Shown here: positions 53,962 to 63,704 of the stretch, one piece after another
Position numbering within the stretch: the stretch's first letter is position 1
Layout: every line of letters begins with the position of its first letter
Source of the DNA: an uncultured Ectothiorhodospiraceae bacterium
Lineage (GTDB): Bacteria > Pseudomonadota > Gammaproteobacteria > CAMYNG01
Direction of reading: 5' to 3'
DNA: 64,000 nt
Assembly: GCA_947259765.1 (NCBI GenBank)
Contig: CAMYNG010000005.1
Span: forward strand, 1 to 64,000
The notes under the pieces: generated by a model
Database searches by the model: none
What the model was told of the DNA's origin: nothing
Seen by the model: only the letters and a program-made list of their open reading frames with translations
Program-made: the position numbers and the translations under genes

Positions 53962-55086
53962 TTAAGCGGTCCGGCAATAACACCCGCCGGGAGCAGATAC
54001 CACCAAACCTTGCAATTCCAACATCAAGAGAATGGAGGAAACCGCCTCCGGCGTCAATCCACTCCGTTCCACGACCGAGTCTACGGGAGTCGGCTCAAAG
54101 CCGGTATTTTCCAGCACCGCACGCTGGCTCGAATCCGCTGTAATCGATTTATTGTCAATCGTTTCGGCTCGCCGGACCTCTTTTCGCGAAGTTTGTCTTA
54201 CGGTCGCCGTCCAACCCATCTCCATCTGAATGTCGTCAGCCGTCTCTACCAAAGCCGCACCCTGTCGAAGCAGGGCGTTGCACCCGCGCGAACGCGGATT
54301 ATACGGTGCGCCGGGTACGGCCATCACGTCACGGCCCTGTTCCAGCGCACACCTGGCGGTAATCAACGAACCGCTGCGCGCCGCGGCCTCCACCACCAGT
54401 ACCGCCTGAGCGAGTCCACTAATGATTCGGTTACGGCGCGGAAAGTGGTCACGGGCCGGCGGGGTGCCGGGCGGGAATTCGGATACCAAGGTACCGTGTT
54501 CGACTATTTCGTGCGCCAGCTCACGGTTGCGTGCCGGGTAAACCCGGTCCAATCCACAACCTGCAACGGCGATGGTCCAGCCCCCACCGCGCAACGTGCC
54601 GCGATGCGCTGCAGCGTCGATACCCAATGCCAGACCGCTGGTGATAGTGACACCACGACCCGCCATCTGTTCCGTGATATCTGCCGCCAAGACCTCTCCG
54701 CCATGGGTGGGATTTCGGCTGCCGACAACCGCCAGTTGGGGTTGCTGTGCAATGCATTGTTGTCGGCCGCGCAGGAATAGCACTGGGGGTGGATCGGGAA
54801 TTTCACGCAGCCGCTCCGGGTAATCCGGGTCGTGCAGGGTTAGCACGCTGTTGCCGTCGCCCTCCAGCCAGCGCAAATCTCGTTGCACCGCGGACCAATC
54901 GGGCTGTTGTAGAAAATTCACGGTGTGCGCAGGTAAACCCAGGGCGGTCATGGTTGCCGCAGATTCATCGAACACCGCGCGCGGCTCACCGAGATGTTCG
55001 AGTAACAGGGAAAAGGTGCGGGTACCCACACCGGGAGTCCGGTTCAGCGCCAACCAAAAGCGCAGCTCGTCCTTGATCGTTTGCAT
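53962..55086 (-). CDS. dprA: DNA-processing protein DprA (Smf)
   Basis: A 374-residue Rossmann-fold protein that loads RecA on incoming single-stranded DNA during transformation. Motifs are VGSRNPTHGG near 122-131, TSGLALGIDAAAHRGTL near 143-159, GCGLDRVYPARN, SEFPPGTPP, FPRRNRIISGLA and SLITARCALEQGRDVMAVPG. A C-terminal winged-helix (DprA-WH) region ends the protein. DprA is also kept in bacteria not known to be competent, so competence is not proven. It starts the dprA-smg-topA-tsaC-hemF group. Confidence 0.95.
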   Translation of the reverse strand: MQTIKDELRFWLALNRTPGVGTRTFSLLLEHLGEPRAVFDESAATMTALGLPAHTVNFLQQPDWSAVQRDLRWLEGDGNSVLTLHDPDYPERLREIPDPPPVLFLRGRQQCIAQQPQLAVVGSRNPTHGGEVLAADITEQMAGRGVTITSGLALGIDAAAHRGTLRGGGWTIAVAGCGLDRVYPARNRELAHEIVEHGTLVSEFPPGTPPARDHFPRRNRIISGLAQAVLVVEAAARSGSLITARCALEQGRDVMAVPGAPYNPRSRGCNALLRQGAALVETADDIQMEMGWTATVRQTSRKEVRRAETIDNKSITADSSQRAVLENTGFEPTPVDSVVERSGLTPEAVSSILLMLELQGLVVSAPGGCYCRTA

Positions 55087-55203
55087 GCTTTAGCCTGCCA
55101 ATCCGTTGTCAGGTGGATCCCGCCAGGAAAGCCGATTGGTAGCGGACTCCTTGGCGGAAATTAATGTGCAGTATACGTAAGTTTTTTTTCGGGGCAAAAC
55201 AAA

Positions 55204-55226
55204 AACGACCGCGGATAGCGGTCGTT
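55204..55226 (-). terminator. Rho-independent terminator of the LysM gene
   Basis: AACGACCGC (55204-55212) pairs with GCGGTCGTT (55218-55226) around a 5-nt loop. On the minus strand it is followed by TTTGTTTT. It lies 26 bp after the LysM stop and before dprA, so the two are separately terminated. Confidence 0.85.
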
Positions 55227-55252
55227 ATTTGTCAGTTAAACTTCAAAGTGCG

Positions 55253-56458
55253 TTAACGCGGCGTGACCACATTATCGTACAAATGCAGGGTGCGGTAGGC
55301 CTCCATGACCAGTGCGTAGCTGGTTTTCTCGTAGGTCTTGAACACCATGACCAGGCCACCACGTTCGTCCGGCTGAGTGAAATAATCCCGCTTGAAAATG
55401 TCACGTTGGCGTTTGCCACCCTGTGTTACCGCCAGGACATGGCCAACTTTAAGTCCGTTACGCTCGCCACGATCGAGAATTACAATATGGTATTGACCGA
55501 TATGCACACCACCATTGGCAACCGCGATGATGTGACCACGCACGTCGTTCTCCGGCGGATGCGGGAAGAAGTTAAGCGCAATCTCTTCTTCGGTTGCCGG
55601 CAACAGCCGGTCACCAAGTACCACCTGCTGTGCAGCCCGGGTCACACGCAGTGTAGACGGATCGCCCGTCTTGAGCAGATTGGCCACACCGACGAAATCG
55701 ACCTGAATACCCAGTATTTCCTTAGACTCCGGATCTTTTAATTGCTGCCCCTTACGCACCACATAATAGGCACCAATGGAGTCGTCGAACTCACCCCGCG
55801 CGTAAATCTTGCCGCCGGTTCCGGTGATCAGGTGGTCTTCATAGGTGGAAACAATATACGGCGATCGATTCAGTACGTCTTCCGGCACCGACACCGGCCG
55901 GGTCAGGAACGGCGCAATCAACTCCCGCGGGATCGTATCAATGGCTGAGTCGAGTTTTTCGTAACGGATCTGCGGTTTTAGCTTCACAGTAGGCCGCTTG
56001 GGCCCGGCGTCCGGAGGGGGCTCGCCACCGGCACCCTCAAGCGTGAGATAGGGCTGTCCACCGGCGTAATAGAGGACGATGACGTCGCCCGGGAAAATTA
56101 AATGCGGATTACGGATCTCCGGGTTGGTATGCCAAACTTCCGGCCAGCGCCAGGGGTCCTTAAGAAAGCGCTCTGAAATACCCCACAGCGTATCGCCACG
56201 CTGCACCACGTAACGCTCTGGAGGAGCAGGCTCCGCGACACGAATGGGTTCGCGCTCGGTTTCTTCAAAAACGGGCGTGGTGGCTTCGGGAGGCGGCGTT
56301 TGTCTAGTGGTCGCCGGCTCCAGGGCGGGCTCGTCCTGCTTGGGCGATGAGCCGCAACCCGTGAGGGTAAGCCCCAAGGCCAACCCCAGCGTTATTCCGG
56401 GCAGCACAATACGGCAAAAATGGCGTAGCTCGATTCCAGGGATATTTTTCTTTATCAT
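55253..56458 (-). CDS. LysM-domain protein linked to dprA/def (PA0020-like)
   Basis: A 401-residue exported protein. A hydrophobic leader ends in a lipobox-like LTGC (about residue 36), so it may be a lipoprotein. After a Pro/Thr/Glu linker there is one LysM domain (YVVQRGDTLWGISERFLKDP, about 83-130), which binds peptidoglycan, then a long beta-rich region with LAVTQGGKRQRDIF. Genes of this type sit between def and dprA in Pseudomonas and many relatives; function is probably envelope-related but unknown. AAGG precedes the ATG. Confidence 0.9.
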   Translation of the reverse strand: MIKKNIPGIELRHFCRIVLPGITLGLALGLTLTGCGSSPKQDEPALEPATTRQTPPPEATTPVFEETEREPIRVAEPAPPERYVVQRGDTLWGISERFLKDPWRWPEVWHTNPEIRNPHLIFPGDVIVLYYAGGQPYLTLEGAGGEPPPDAGPKRPTVKLKPQIRYEKLDSAIDTIPRELIAPFLTRPVSVPEDVLNRSPYIVSTYEDHLITGTGGKIYARGEFDDSIGAYYVVRKGQQLKDPESKEILGIQVDFVGVANLLKTGDPSTLRVTRAAQQVVLGDRLLPATEEEIALNFFPHPPENDVRGHIIAVANGGVHIGQYHIVILDRGERNGLKVGHVLAVTQGGKRQRDIFKRDYFTQPDERGGLVMVFKTYEKTSYALVMEAYRTLHLYDNVVTPR

Positions 56459-56605
56459 TAGCTTACCTTGGCGGCCGTGAGTGTAAACGGTGATTTTGCA
56501 GCCTGTTTTCGCCAGATCTGCTGCCGTTTTGCACCTAGGTTATCCAGTACGATCATAATGTTAGCAGCTTTTTCTAGAGTTGTACTATAAATTTACCTTA
56601 AGCCT

Positions 56606-57121
56606 ATGGCAATTCGTGAAATTCTTCACTTTCCTGACGAAAGGTTACGCACCCGCGCCAAATCTGTTGTCGCGGTCGACGACGAGATACGTCTTTTGGT
56701 CGCGGACATGTTCGAAACCATGTACGCGGCACCGGGTATCGGCCTGGCCGCCACCCAGATTAATGTGCATAAGCGCATTATCGTAATTGATGTATCGGAA
56801 GATCGGGGCACACCCTTAGTTTTGATTAATCCGGAAATCATCGAAAAGGACGGCCAGCAGTTCGGCGAGGAGGGCTGCCTGTCTGTGCCGGGCGTGTACG
56901 AGCCAGTCGAGCGGGCAGAACACGTGCTGGTGACGACCCTGGACCTGCAGGGTCAGGAACAGAGACTGGAAGCGCGGGACCTTCTGGCCGTGTGTATCCA
57001 GCACGAAATGGACCACCTTGAGGGCAAATTGTTCGTTGACTACCTGTCGGGGCTGAAACGCCAGCGAATCAAAAAAAAGTTGCAGAAGCAGCAGAAAATC
57101 CACCAGCCCGTGACGCTCTAG
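56606..57121 (+). CDS. def: Peptide deformylase
   Basis: A 171-residue metalloprotease that removes the formyl group from nascent N-terminal methionine. All three motifs are present: GIGLAATQ near 44-51, EEGCLSVPG near 88-96 and QHEMDHLEG near 131-139 (metal-binding HExxH and Cys). The basic Lys-rich C-terminus suits ribosome docking. It is divergent from the LysM gene and followed by fmt, with which it forms the formylation/deformylation pair. Confidence 0.97.
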   Translation: MAIREILHFPDERLRTRAKSVVAVDDEIRLLVADMFETMYAAPGIGLAATQINVHKRIIVIDVSEDRGTPLVLINPEIIEKDGQQFGEEGCLSVPGVYEPVERAEHVLVTTLDLQGQEQRLEARDLLAVCIQHEMDHLEGKLFVDYLSGLKRQRIKKKLQKQQKIHQPVTL

Positions 57122-57173
57122 CCAGTAAACCCGGGACCGGGTCTAGACCGCGGGCAACACCAAACAAGCTCTC

Positions 57174-58118
57174 TTGAAACCACTTAAGATCATTTTCGCA
57201 GGCACGCCCGAATTTGCCGCCGTTGCCCTGGACGCGCTGTTGGCCTCGGATCACGAGATTGTTGCAGCGTACACCCAGCCGGACCGACCTGCCGGTCGGG
57301 GCCGTAAACTCCGCGCCAGCGAGGTCAAACAACTCGCCACGCGCCATGGAATACCGGTTTTTCAGCCAACGAGCCTGAAAACAGCCGAGGTCCAGGCCCA
57401 GATCCGGCAACACGCGGCCGACATCATGATTGTTGCGGCCTATGGGCTGCTGCTGCCCGGCAGCGTACTCGATATACCCCGTTTGGGTTGTCTCAATATT
57501 CATGCTTCGCTGTTGCCCCGTTGGCGCGGCGCGGCGCCGATCCAGCGCGCGATCCTGGCCGGTGACGCGCAAACCGGGATCACAATCATGCAGATGGACG
57601 AGGGACTGGATACCGGCGATATGCTCGTTAAATTGGACTGTCCCGTTTCAGCAACGACCACTGCGGGGGAACTGCACGACAAGCTGGCCAAACTGGGCGC
57701 CGAGGCCATTCTGGCGGCGTTTCAACAACTGGCAGACAACACACTGCACGCTACACCGCAGGATAACGCGCAGGCCTGCTACGCTAAAAAAATTGATAAA
57801 CAGGAGGCGCGAATTGAATGGGCCCGACCCGCGACTGTCCTCGACAGACAAGTTCGGGCCTTCAATCCCTGGCCGGTGGCTTACACCACGCTGGGAGAAC
57901 AAACCATCCGTGTCTGGTCGGCCCGGCCACTCGATAGCACCACATCCGCGCTGGCGGGAACCATTTTAGCGCTAAGCGCCGACGGAATTTCTGTCGCGTG
58001 CGGTGAGAGCGGACTGCTGCTCACCCGTATACAGTTGCCAGGCGGTAAACCGATGGCCGTAGACCGTGTACTCAACGGCCACCCGGAGTTGTTTACCCCG
58101 GGACAGGTTTTTAGTTAG
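57174..58118 (+). CDS. fmt: Methionyl-tRNA formyltransferase
   Basis: A 314-residue enzyme that formylates initiator Met-tRNA using 10-formyl-THF. The start MKPLKIIFAGTPEFAA, then NIHASLLPRWRGAAPIQRA (catalytic Asn/His) and MDEGLDTGDML (Asp), match the family; a C-terminal OB-type domain binds tRNA. The start codon is TTG (57174), since the conserved N-terminus begins there. It lies 52 bp after def and 42 bp before rsmB. Confidence 0.96.
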   Translation: MKPLKIIFAGTPEFAAVALDALLASDHEIVAAYTQPDRPAGRGRKLRASEVKQLATRHGIPVFQPTSLKTAEVQAQIRQHAADIMIVAAYGLLLPGSVLDIPRLGCLNIHASLLPRWRGAAPIQRAILAGDAQTGITIMQMDEGLDTGDMLVKLDCPVSATTTAGELHDKLAKLGAEAILAAFQQLADNTLHATPQDNAQACYAKKIDKQEARIEWARPATVLDRQVRAFNPWPVAYTTLGEQTIRVWSARPLDSTTSALAGTILALSADGISVACGESGLLLTRIQLPGGKPMAVDRVLNGHPELFTPGQVFS

Positions 58119-58160
58119 CTACTCGAGCTCACCCGCAACAAAAGAGAACTTTGCGCCAGA

Positions 58161-59462
58161 ATGAAACCCCGCCACGCCGCCGTTGTTGTGCTCACCGGTC
58201 TCCTTGCGGAACGACGTTCCCTGACCGAGCTGCTAGAGCATGCGGATTGGACCGCGATGCCCGCTTCTGACCGTGCATTGGCACGTGCGCTCTGCTTTGG
58301 CGTGGCGCGTTTTTATTATCGTTATGATTTTGTGCTGCGTGAACTATTGCAAAAACCGCTGAAAGCCCGCGATACAGATATAAAGGCGCTTGTACTGGTC
58401 GGTTTACACCAATTGTGCGAACTGCGTATACCCGACCACGCCGCAATTGCCGAAACCGTTGACGTCACCAAGGCACTGGGTAAGCCCTGGGCGCGTGGAC
58501 TTACCAACGCCCTGCTGCGAAATTTTCAACGCCGCCGCGACGAATTTGATGCCGCTGTCGCTGCCAATGCAGTTGCGGCAACCGCACACCCGCGCTGGTT
58601 GCTTGACGCGTTTCAGGAATACTGGCCCACCGAGCTTGACGCCATTGTCGCCGCCAACAACCGGCAGGCACCCATGGTGCTACGGATCAACGCCCAGCGG
58701 CTGACTCGCGCCGCCTATCTCAAGCGCCTGCGCTTAAAAGGCATCGAAGCCGAGCCGACACTCCGTTCTGAGTTCGGTATTGAACTCACCTCGGCCGTAA
58801 ACGTCGAGCTGCTGCCCGGTTTCGCCGAGGGAGACGTTTCCGTGCAGGACACCGCCGCGCAGCTCGCCGCAGATCTGGTCGCGCCGCAGGCTGGCGAGCG
58901 CCTCCTCGACGCCTGCGCGGCACCCGGTGGCAAAACGGCGCACTTGCTGGAGAGGGCGCCGGGTGCCCTGGACCTGCTCGCACTGGACAGTCAGCCGCAA
59001 CGCCTGACGCGCATTCGGGACAACCTGGACCGGCTCGGTTTGCAGGCTCAGATTGCGGTGGGTGACGCCGGAGACCCGGCAGGTTGGTGGGACGGCCAAC
59101 CGTTCGATCGCATTCTACTTGACGTGCCGTGCTCCGCCTCTGGCGTAATCCGCCGCCATCCCGATATTAAATTCCTGCGCAATGCCGCGGATCTCAAGGA
59201 ATTGACCGCAACCCAGGCCCGCCTGCTAAATGCCCTGTGGCCCTTACTCAAAACCGGAGGTATCCTTTTATATTCAACATGTTCTGTATTACCGCCCGAG
59301 AACGCGCTACAAATCGAGCGGTTTCTTGCGCAACAAGCGGATGCGGAGCTGACTGCCATACCGGTGGAATGGGGTCGTGATACAGGATTCGGCCGTCAAA
59401 TCCTGCCGGGTGAGGACAATATGGATGGGTTCTTTTACGCACTGCTGCACAAAACCCGCTAG
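58161..59462 (+). CDS. rsmB: 16S rRNA m5C967 methyltransferase RsmB
   Basis: A 433-residue two-part enzyme. The N-terminal NusB-like domain (about 1-135) is followed by a SAM-dependent methyltransferase with LLDACAAPGGKTAHLLE (SAM loop and motif I), LLDVPCSASGVIRRHPD (motif IV Pro-Cys, with Cys near 322) and the second catalytic Cys in LLYSTCSVLPPEN near 374. The length is normal for RsmB/Sun. The next gene overlaps its 3' end. Confidence 0.96.
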   Translation: MKPRHAAVVVLTGLLAERRSLTELLEHADWTAMPASDRALARALCFGVARFYYRYDFVLRELLQKPLKARDTDIKALVLVGLHQLCELRIPDHAAIAETVDVTKALGKPWARGLTNALLRNFQRRRDEFDAAVAANAVAATAHPRWLLDAFQEYWPTELDAIVAANNRQAPMVLRINAQRLTRAAYLKRLRLKGIEAEPTLRSEFGIELTSAVNVELLPGFAEGDVSVQDTAAQLAADLVAPQAGERLLDACAAPGGKTAHLLERAPGALDLLALDSQPQRLTRIRDNLDRLGLQAQIAVGDAGDPAGWWDGQPFDRILLDVPCSASGVIRRHPDIKFLRNAADLKELTATQARLLNALWPLLKTGGILLYSTCSVLPPENALQIERFLAQQADAELTAIPVEWGRDTGFGRQILPGEDNMDGFFYALLHKTR

Positions 59463-60039
59463 CGAGCCCCGCTCGCCGGCGGACTTTCGGTGGACAGCGC
59501 GGATACTGTTCCTGTGGCTGGTTTTGCTGGCACCGTTGCCGGCCGCCGCGGCGGAATTTCGCATTCTTGAGGCAGGCACCCAAGTGGTCGACGGTGTTCT
59601 GGTGATGTCGGCACGCGCCGAGTATCAGCTCAATGACGACGTGCTCGAAGCGCTGGACAGCGGAGTACCCGTGTTTTTTGTACTTAGTATCGAGGTTGAG
59701 CGTGAGCGCAAATGGTGGTGGAACAGCACGATCGCTAAGTTGGAGCAGCGCTACATGCTCCTGTTTCATGCCCTGAGCGAAAAATATGTCGTCCACAATC
59801 TCAACAGCGGTGCGCAAGAGAATTTCAGCACGCTCGGCGCTGCGCTGGAATCACTGGGCAAGGTCGACAAGCTGCCTCTGATTGACGAAAATCTACTCCG
59901 CGCCGGCAAGCGTTACTGGGTCCGCCTGAGGACCAGCCTTGATATTGAAGCACTGCCGGCGCCCATCCGGCCGCTGGCGTATTTATCTCCTAGCTGGCGC
60001 CTGGAAAGCGAGTGGCACGAATGGTCTCTAAATCCTTAA
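59425..60039 (+). CDS. Exported DUF4390 protein
   Basis: A protein of about 204 residues. A signal segment (ILFLWLVLLAPLPAAAA) precedes a DUF4390 domain with AEYQLNDDVLEALDSGVPVF and RERKWWWNSTIAKLEQRYML. It is probably periplasmic, of unknown function; genes of this type stand between rsmB and the NtrY-like kinase in many Gammaproteobacteria and Betaproteobacteria. I use ATG 59425, which lies 38 bp inside rsmB with GAGG upstream, because no later ATG, GTG or TTG precedes the signal segment. Its own end overlaps the kinase start. Confidence 0.85.
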   Translation: MGSFTHCCTKPASEPRSPADFRWTARILFLWLVLLAPLPAAAAEFRILEAGTQVVDGVLVMSARAEYQLNDDVLEALDSGVPVFFVLSIEVERERKWWWNSTIAKLEQRYMLLFHALSEKYVVHNLNSGAQENFSTLGAALESLGKVDKLPLIDENLLRAGKRYWVRLRTSLDIEALPAPIRPLAYLSPSWRLESEWHEWSLNP

Positions 60040-62255
60040 AGCGCCTATGGTCCGGCAGTAAACCGCTCATCGTCCTGGCGGGCTTGCTGCTAACATCGCT
60101 CTACCTGCTTGGCAACGCGCTGCACCAGTCGGCACGCTTCGGCGAAATTTACTCGTTGTTGCTGGTGGTTAATGCACTCACCGTTGTTGTTCTAGTCATC
60201 CTCATTGGTCAACATCTGGTGCGCCTGGTGCGCTCATATCGCGCGAAAGAACCGGGTTCCCGGCTAACGGTGCGCCTGGTCGTGATTTTGGTGGTGGTGT
60301 CAGTCACGCCGGTTTCCGTCATGTACTACTTTGCGTTTGATTTCCTGCAACGCGGCATCGATAGTTGGTTTGACGTTCGAGTTGAAAACGCTCTGCAGGA
60401 CGCACTGGATTTGTCGCGCACCTCGCTGGACATTCGCATGCGACACCTGCTTCGGCAGACGGAAATTTTAAGCACCGATTTGATAGACACGCCGAATGAA
60501 TTTTCCGCCATTGCCCTGCACGACCTGCGCAGGCAAACGGATGCCTCCGAGCTGACACTTTTTACTGCGAATGGTCGCATCATTGCCTCGAGTATTCGTA
60601 ACCCGGTACAACTTGTACCACAGCGCCTCGACAGCACCACCGAGCGACTGGTGCGCGAGGGCCGCAACGAAGTAGGCCTGGTTCCGCTGCAGGATAAGGA
60701 CCTTTTCATCCGCGTTGCCGTCAGTGTTGCAAGCACGGATCCCGGCACCGAAGCGCGCATCCTGCAGGCACTTTTCCCGGTCTCGGACCGTATTAACGTG
60801 CTGGCGGACGGCGTACAGGCGGCCTTCAGTCACTACCGTGAACTGGCCTACCTGCGTAAACCGCTAAAATACAGTTTCCTGCTGACACTCTCACTGGTGC
60901 TTTTTCTCGGCGTATTCACCGCCGTGCTGGCCGCTCTGTATTCTGCGCGGCGGTTGGTCGCACCGATCTCGGATCTGGCTGAAGGTACCCGCGCGGTTGC
61001 CGAAGGCGACTACGCCAAGCGACTCCCGGTTCCCGGCAAGGACGAACTGGGCTTCCTGGTGCGTTCTTTCAACGATATGACGCGACGTATTGCGCGCGCG
61101 CAGCGCCAGGCCGCGCGCAGCCAGAAAGATGCCGAAGAGCAACGCACCTATCTCGAGGTTGTACTGGCCAACCTTTCATCCGGTGTGCTCACTCTCGATA
61201 CCGAGTTGTGCTTGCAGACAAGTAACACCGCCGCAAGCCAGATGCTGGGCGTCCCGCTGGCGGATTACTACGGTAAACAATTCATCAACATCGTAGATGA
61301 CCACACCCAATTGCATTTCTTGATTGATGCCATCACGCCGCACCTGTCGGCTGAAGAAGCCGACTGGTCTGAAGAGGTCGTGCTGTTTGGCGCCGGTGGC
61401 CGCAGAATGTTTATCTGGCGGGGAACCAGCCTGCGTACAGAAGAAAATGCACCCAGCGGTTATGTTATCGTGTTTGATGACATTACCGCGCTCATGCAGG
61501 CCGAACGGGATGCGGCCTGGGGTGAAGTCGCACGCCGCCTGGCGCATGAAATCAAGAATCCCTTGACGCCCATCCAGTTGTCGGCTGAGCGACTGCGGCA
61601 TAAGTACCTGGGAAAAATGGACGCCGATGACGCCGAATTACTGGATCGCTCAACGCGCACCATTGTACAGCAGGTGGAAAACCTCAAAGAAATGGTCAAG
61701 GCATTCAGCGAGTACGCCCGCATGCCACGTATAAATCTGTCTGACGTTGATCTTAACCAATTGGTTCAAGAAGTTATCGATCTGTATCAGCAACAGGGTG
61801 GCGGCGCGCGGTTCAAAACGCGGCTTGACCCAAGTATGCCGCACATCGAGGCCGATGACGGACGCCTGCGACAATTACTGCACAATTTGTTTAAAAACGC
61901 GCTGGAGGCCGTAGACTACCAGCCGAAGGTGCCGGTGGAGGTCAGTACCCGTTGTATGGAAGAATCCAATTGCCACTTTGTCGAGTTGCGGGTGCGGGAC
62001 TCTGGCCCAGGGATTCCCGATGATATGCTCGGTAGTCTGTTCGAGCCCTACGTGACGACCAAACCAAAAGGCACCGGACTTGGACTGGCTATTGTGAAGA
62101 AGATAGTGGAGGAACACGGCGGTATGCTTTGGGCGGAAAACAACAAGAAGGGCGGCGCCTGTCTGGTGATACGCCTGCCGGTGCTTCGCCCCGAAGAGAC
62201 CGGCCAGGACGCAACAGGGATGGAGCTCGATGACAACAAGCACAATGCAGCCTGA
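60021..62255 (+). CDS. ntrY: NtrY-like sensor histidine kinase
   Basis: A 744-residue membrane kinase. Several N-terminal helices and a periplasmic segment (about 100-285) precede a HAMP (RRLVAPISDLAEGTRAVAEG), a PAS domain (about 380-490), HisKA with RRLAHEIKNPLTPIQLSAER near 510-529 and HATPase (NLFKNALEAVD, DSGPGIPDD, GTGLGLAIVKKI). The HEIKNPLTPIQ box is typical of NtrY. It partners NtrX, encoded 26 bp overlapping downstream. I use ATG 60021; GTG at 60012 is the alternative. The signal sensed is unknown; NtrY relatives respond to nitrogen or redox state. Confidence 0.92.
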   Translation: MVSKSLKRLWSGSKPLIVLAGLLLTSLYLLGNALHQSARFGEIYSLLLVVNALTVVVLVILIGQHLVRLVRSYRAKEPGSRLTVRLVVILVVVSVTPVSVMYYFAFDFLQRGIDSWFDVRVENALQDALDLSRTSLDIRMRHLLRQTEILSTDLIDTPNEFSAIALHDLRRQTDASELTLFTANGRIIASSIRNPVQLVPQRLDSTTERLVREGRNEVGLVPLQDKDLFIRVAVSVASTDPGTEARILQALFPVSDRINVLADGVQAAFSHYRELAYLRKPLKYSFLLTLSLVLFLGVFTAVLAALYSARRLVAPISDLAEGTRAVAEGDYAKRLPVPGKDELGFLVRSFNDMTRRIARAQRQAARSQKDAEEQRTYLEVVLANLSSGVLTLDTELCLQTSNTAASQMLGVPLADYYGKQFINIVDDHTQLHFLIDAITPHLSAEEADWSEEVVLFGAGGRRMFIWRGTSLRTEENAPSGYVIVFDDITALMQAERDAAWGEVARRLAHEIKNPLTPIQLSAERLRHKYLGKMDADDAELLDRSTRTIVQQVENLKEMVKAFSEYARMPRINLSDVDLNQLVQEVIDLYQQQGGGARFKTRLDPSMPHIEADDGRLRQLLHNLFKNALEAVDYQPKVPVEVSTRCMEESNCHFVELRVRDSGPGIPDDMLGSLFEPYVTTKPKGTGLGLAIVKKIVEEHGGMLWAENNKKGGACLVIRLPVLRPEETGQDATGMELDDNKHNAA

Positions 62256-63678
62256 GACAGAACAATCCAACGACCCGGAAGCCGCGCTTACGGCGTTACA
62301 ATCGGCGCCGTTTATCCTGGTTGTCGATGACGAACCGGACATCCGCGAATTACTCCGCGAAATCCTTGAGGATGAGGGTTATACAGTAGAAACAGCGGAA
62401 AACGGCGCAACCGCTCGGGAGGCACACCGCCAGCGCCGTGCCGATCTGGTGCTGCTGGATATCTGGATGCCCGACATTGACGGCATTTCCCTGCTCAAAG
62501 AGTGGTCCGTAGACGGCCAGCCGCCCATGCCCGTGATTATGATGTCCGGCCACGGCACAGTGGAAACCGCAGTCGAAGCCACTCGGCTGGGGGCGTATGA
62601 CTTTATTGAGAAGCCCCTGTCACTGGCCAAGTTGTTGCTTACGATTGAGCACGCCCTGGAAGCCGACAAGTTGGCGCGTGAAAATCGTGGCCTGCGCGCG
62701 ATCAGTGATGCCATCTCCGAACCTATTGGCAAAAGCGCCGTCATGCAGCGTCTCAAGGAGCAGGTGCGGAAACTGGCGGAGCATGAAACCTGGGTATTGA
62801 TGATCGGTGAGCCGGGAAGCGGCCAGAGGATTCTTGCGCGCTATCTGCATACCAACAGCCCGCAACATGAACGCCCCTTTCTGGAGGTACATGCCGGCTC
62901 GCTAAACGGAGCACATGCCCAGGAGGAACTGTTCGGCGTGGAAACCCGCGAAGGCAAAATCAATTACGGGATACTTGAACAGGTCAACGGCGGTACGCTT
63001 TACCTAAATGAAGTTGCGGAGATGAATGAGCAGGTTCAGGCCAGTTTGTTTTCTGCACTCGAATCCAACCAATTTTATCGTGTCGGCGGGAAACAACCGG
63101 TCGCGCTCAACGTGCGCATCGTCGCCGCTACCCGTGAGGAACTGGAACAGTTGGTCGAAGCTGGCAAGTTTCGTCGCGACTTGTTTTACCTTCTGAATGT
63201 CGTGCCGGTACAGGTACCCCCGTTGCGAGATCATCGTGAGGACGTGCCGGAACTGCTCAGTTTTTTCACCAACCTGTATGTAAATAAGGAGAGTTTACCT
63301 TATCGACATTTTACCGTTGCCGCGCAAAACCGTTTGCGTAACTATGACTGGCCGGGCAACATTCGCGAATTGTGTAACCTGGTGCAACGTTTGTTAATCG
63401 TCGGTTCGGGCACCGAGATCGACGCCGATGAAGTTGATACTGCGCTGGGTTCACAGAAGCAGATGTTTGAAACCGGAGGCTTTCGTGCCGGGTTCGATTT
63501 GCCACTTCGCGATGCGCGTGAGAATTTCGAGCGCGCCTATTTCGAATTTCAGCTGGAAAAAGCCGGCGGCAGTGTCGGCAAGGTGGCCGAGCTTTCCGGA
63601 CTTGAGCGCACTCACCTTTATCGCAAGCTCAAGTCATTGGGTATTGAGACAAAGAAGCGCGGCAAGGAAAAAGTCTGA
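62230..63678 (+). CDS. ntrX: NtrX-like response regulator with degenerate AAA+ domain
   Basis: A 482-residue NtrC-family layout: receiver (DD at 33-34, Asp77 in LLDIWMPDIDG, Lys128), AAA+ domain (about 163-390) and a C-terminal Fis-type helix-turn-helix (GKVAELSGLERTHLYRKL). The AAA+ part is unusual. Walker A reads GEPGSGQR at 193-200, with Gln at the Lys position. The segment after ELFG (VETREGKINYG) has no GAFTGA loop. Walker B is LYLNEV with Asn260 for Asp. The protein therefore should not hydrolyse ATP normally nor remodel sigma-54 holoenzyme, and probably works as a phosphorylation-dependent DNA-binding regulator. It is followed by trkA 26 bp on. Confidence 0.92.
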   Translation: MTTSTMQPETEQSNDPEAALTALQSAPFILVVDDEPDIRELLREILEDEGYTVETAENGATAREAHRQRRADLVLLDIWMPDIDGISLLKEWSVDGQPPMPVIMMSGHGTVETAVEATRLGAYDFIEKPLSLAKLLLTIEHALEADKLARENRGLRAISDAISEPIGKSAVMQRLKEQVRKLAEHETWVLMIGEPGSGQRILARYLHTNSPQHERPFLEVHAGSLNGAHAQEELFGVETREGKINYGILEQVNGGTLYLNEVAEMNEQVQASLFSALESNQFYRVGGKQPVALNVRIVAATREELEQLVEAGKFRRDLFYLLNVVPVQVPPLRDHREDVPELLSFFTNLYVNKESLPYRHFTVAAQNRLRNYDWPGNIRELCNLVQRLLIVGSGTEIDADEVDTALGSQKQMFETGGFRAGFDLPLRDARENFERAYFEFQLEKAGGSVGKVAELSGLERTHLYRKLKSLGIETKKRGKEKV

Positions 63679-63704
63679 ATTTATTTCTATATAAAGATTA
63701 AGCA

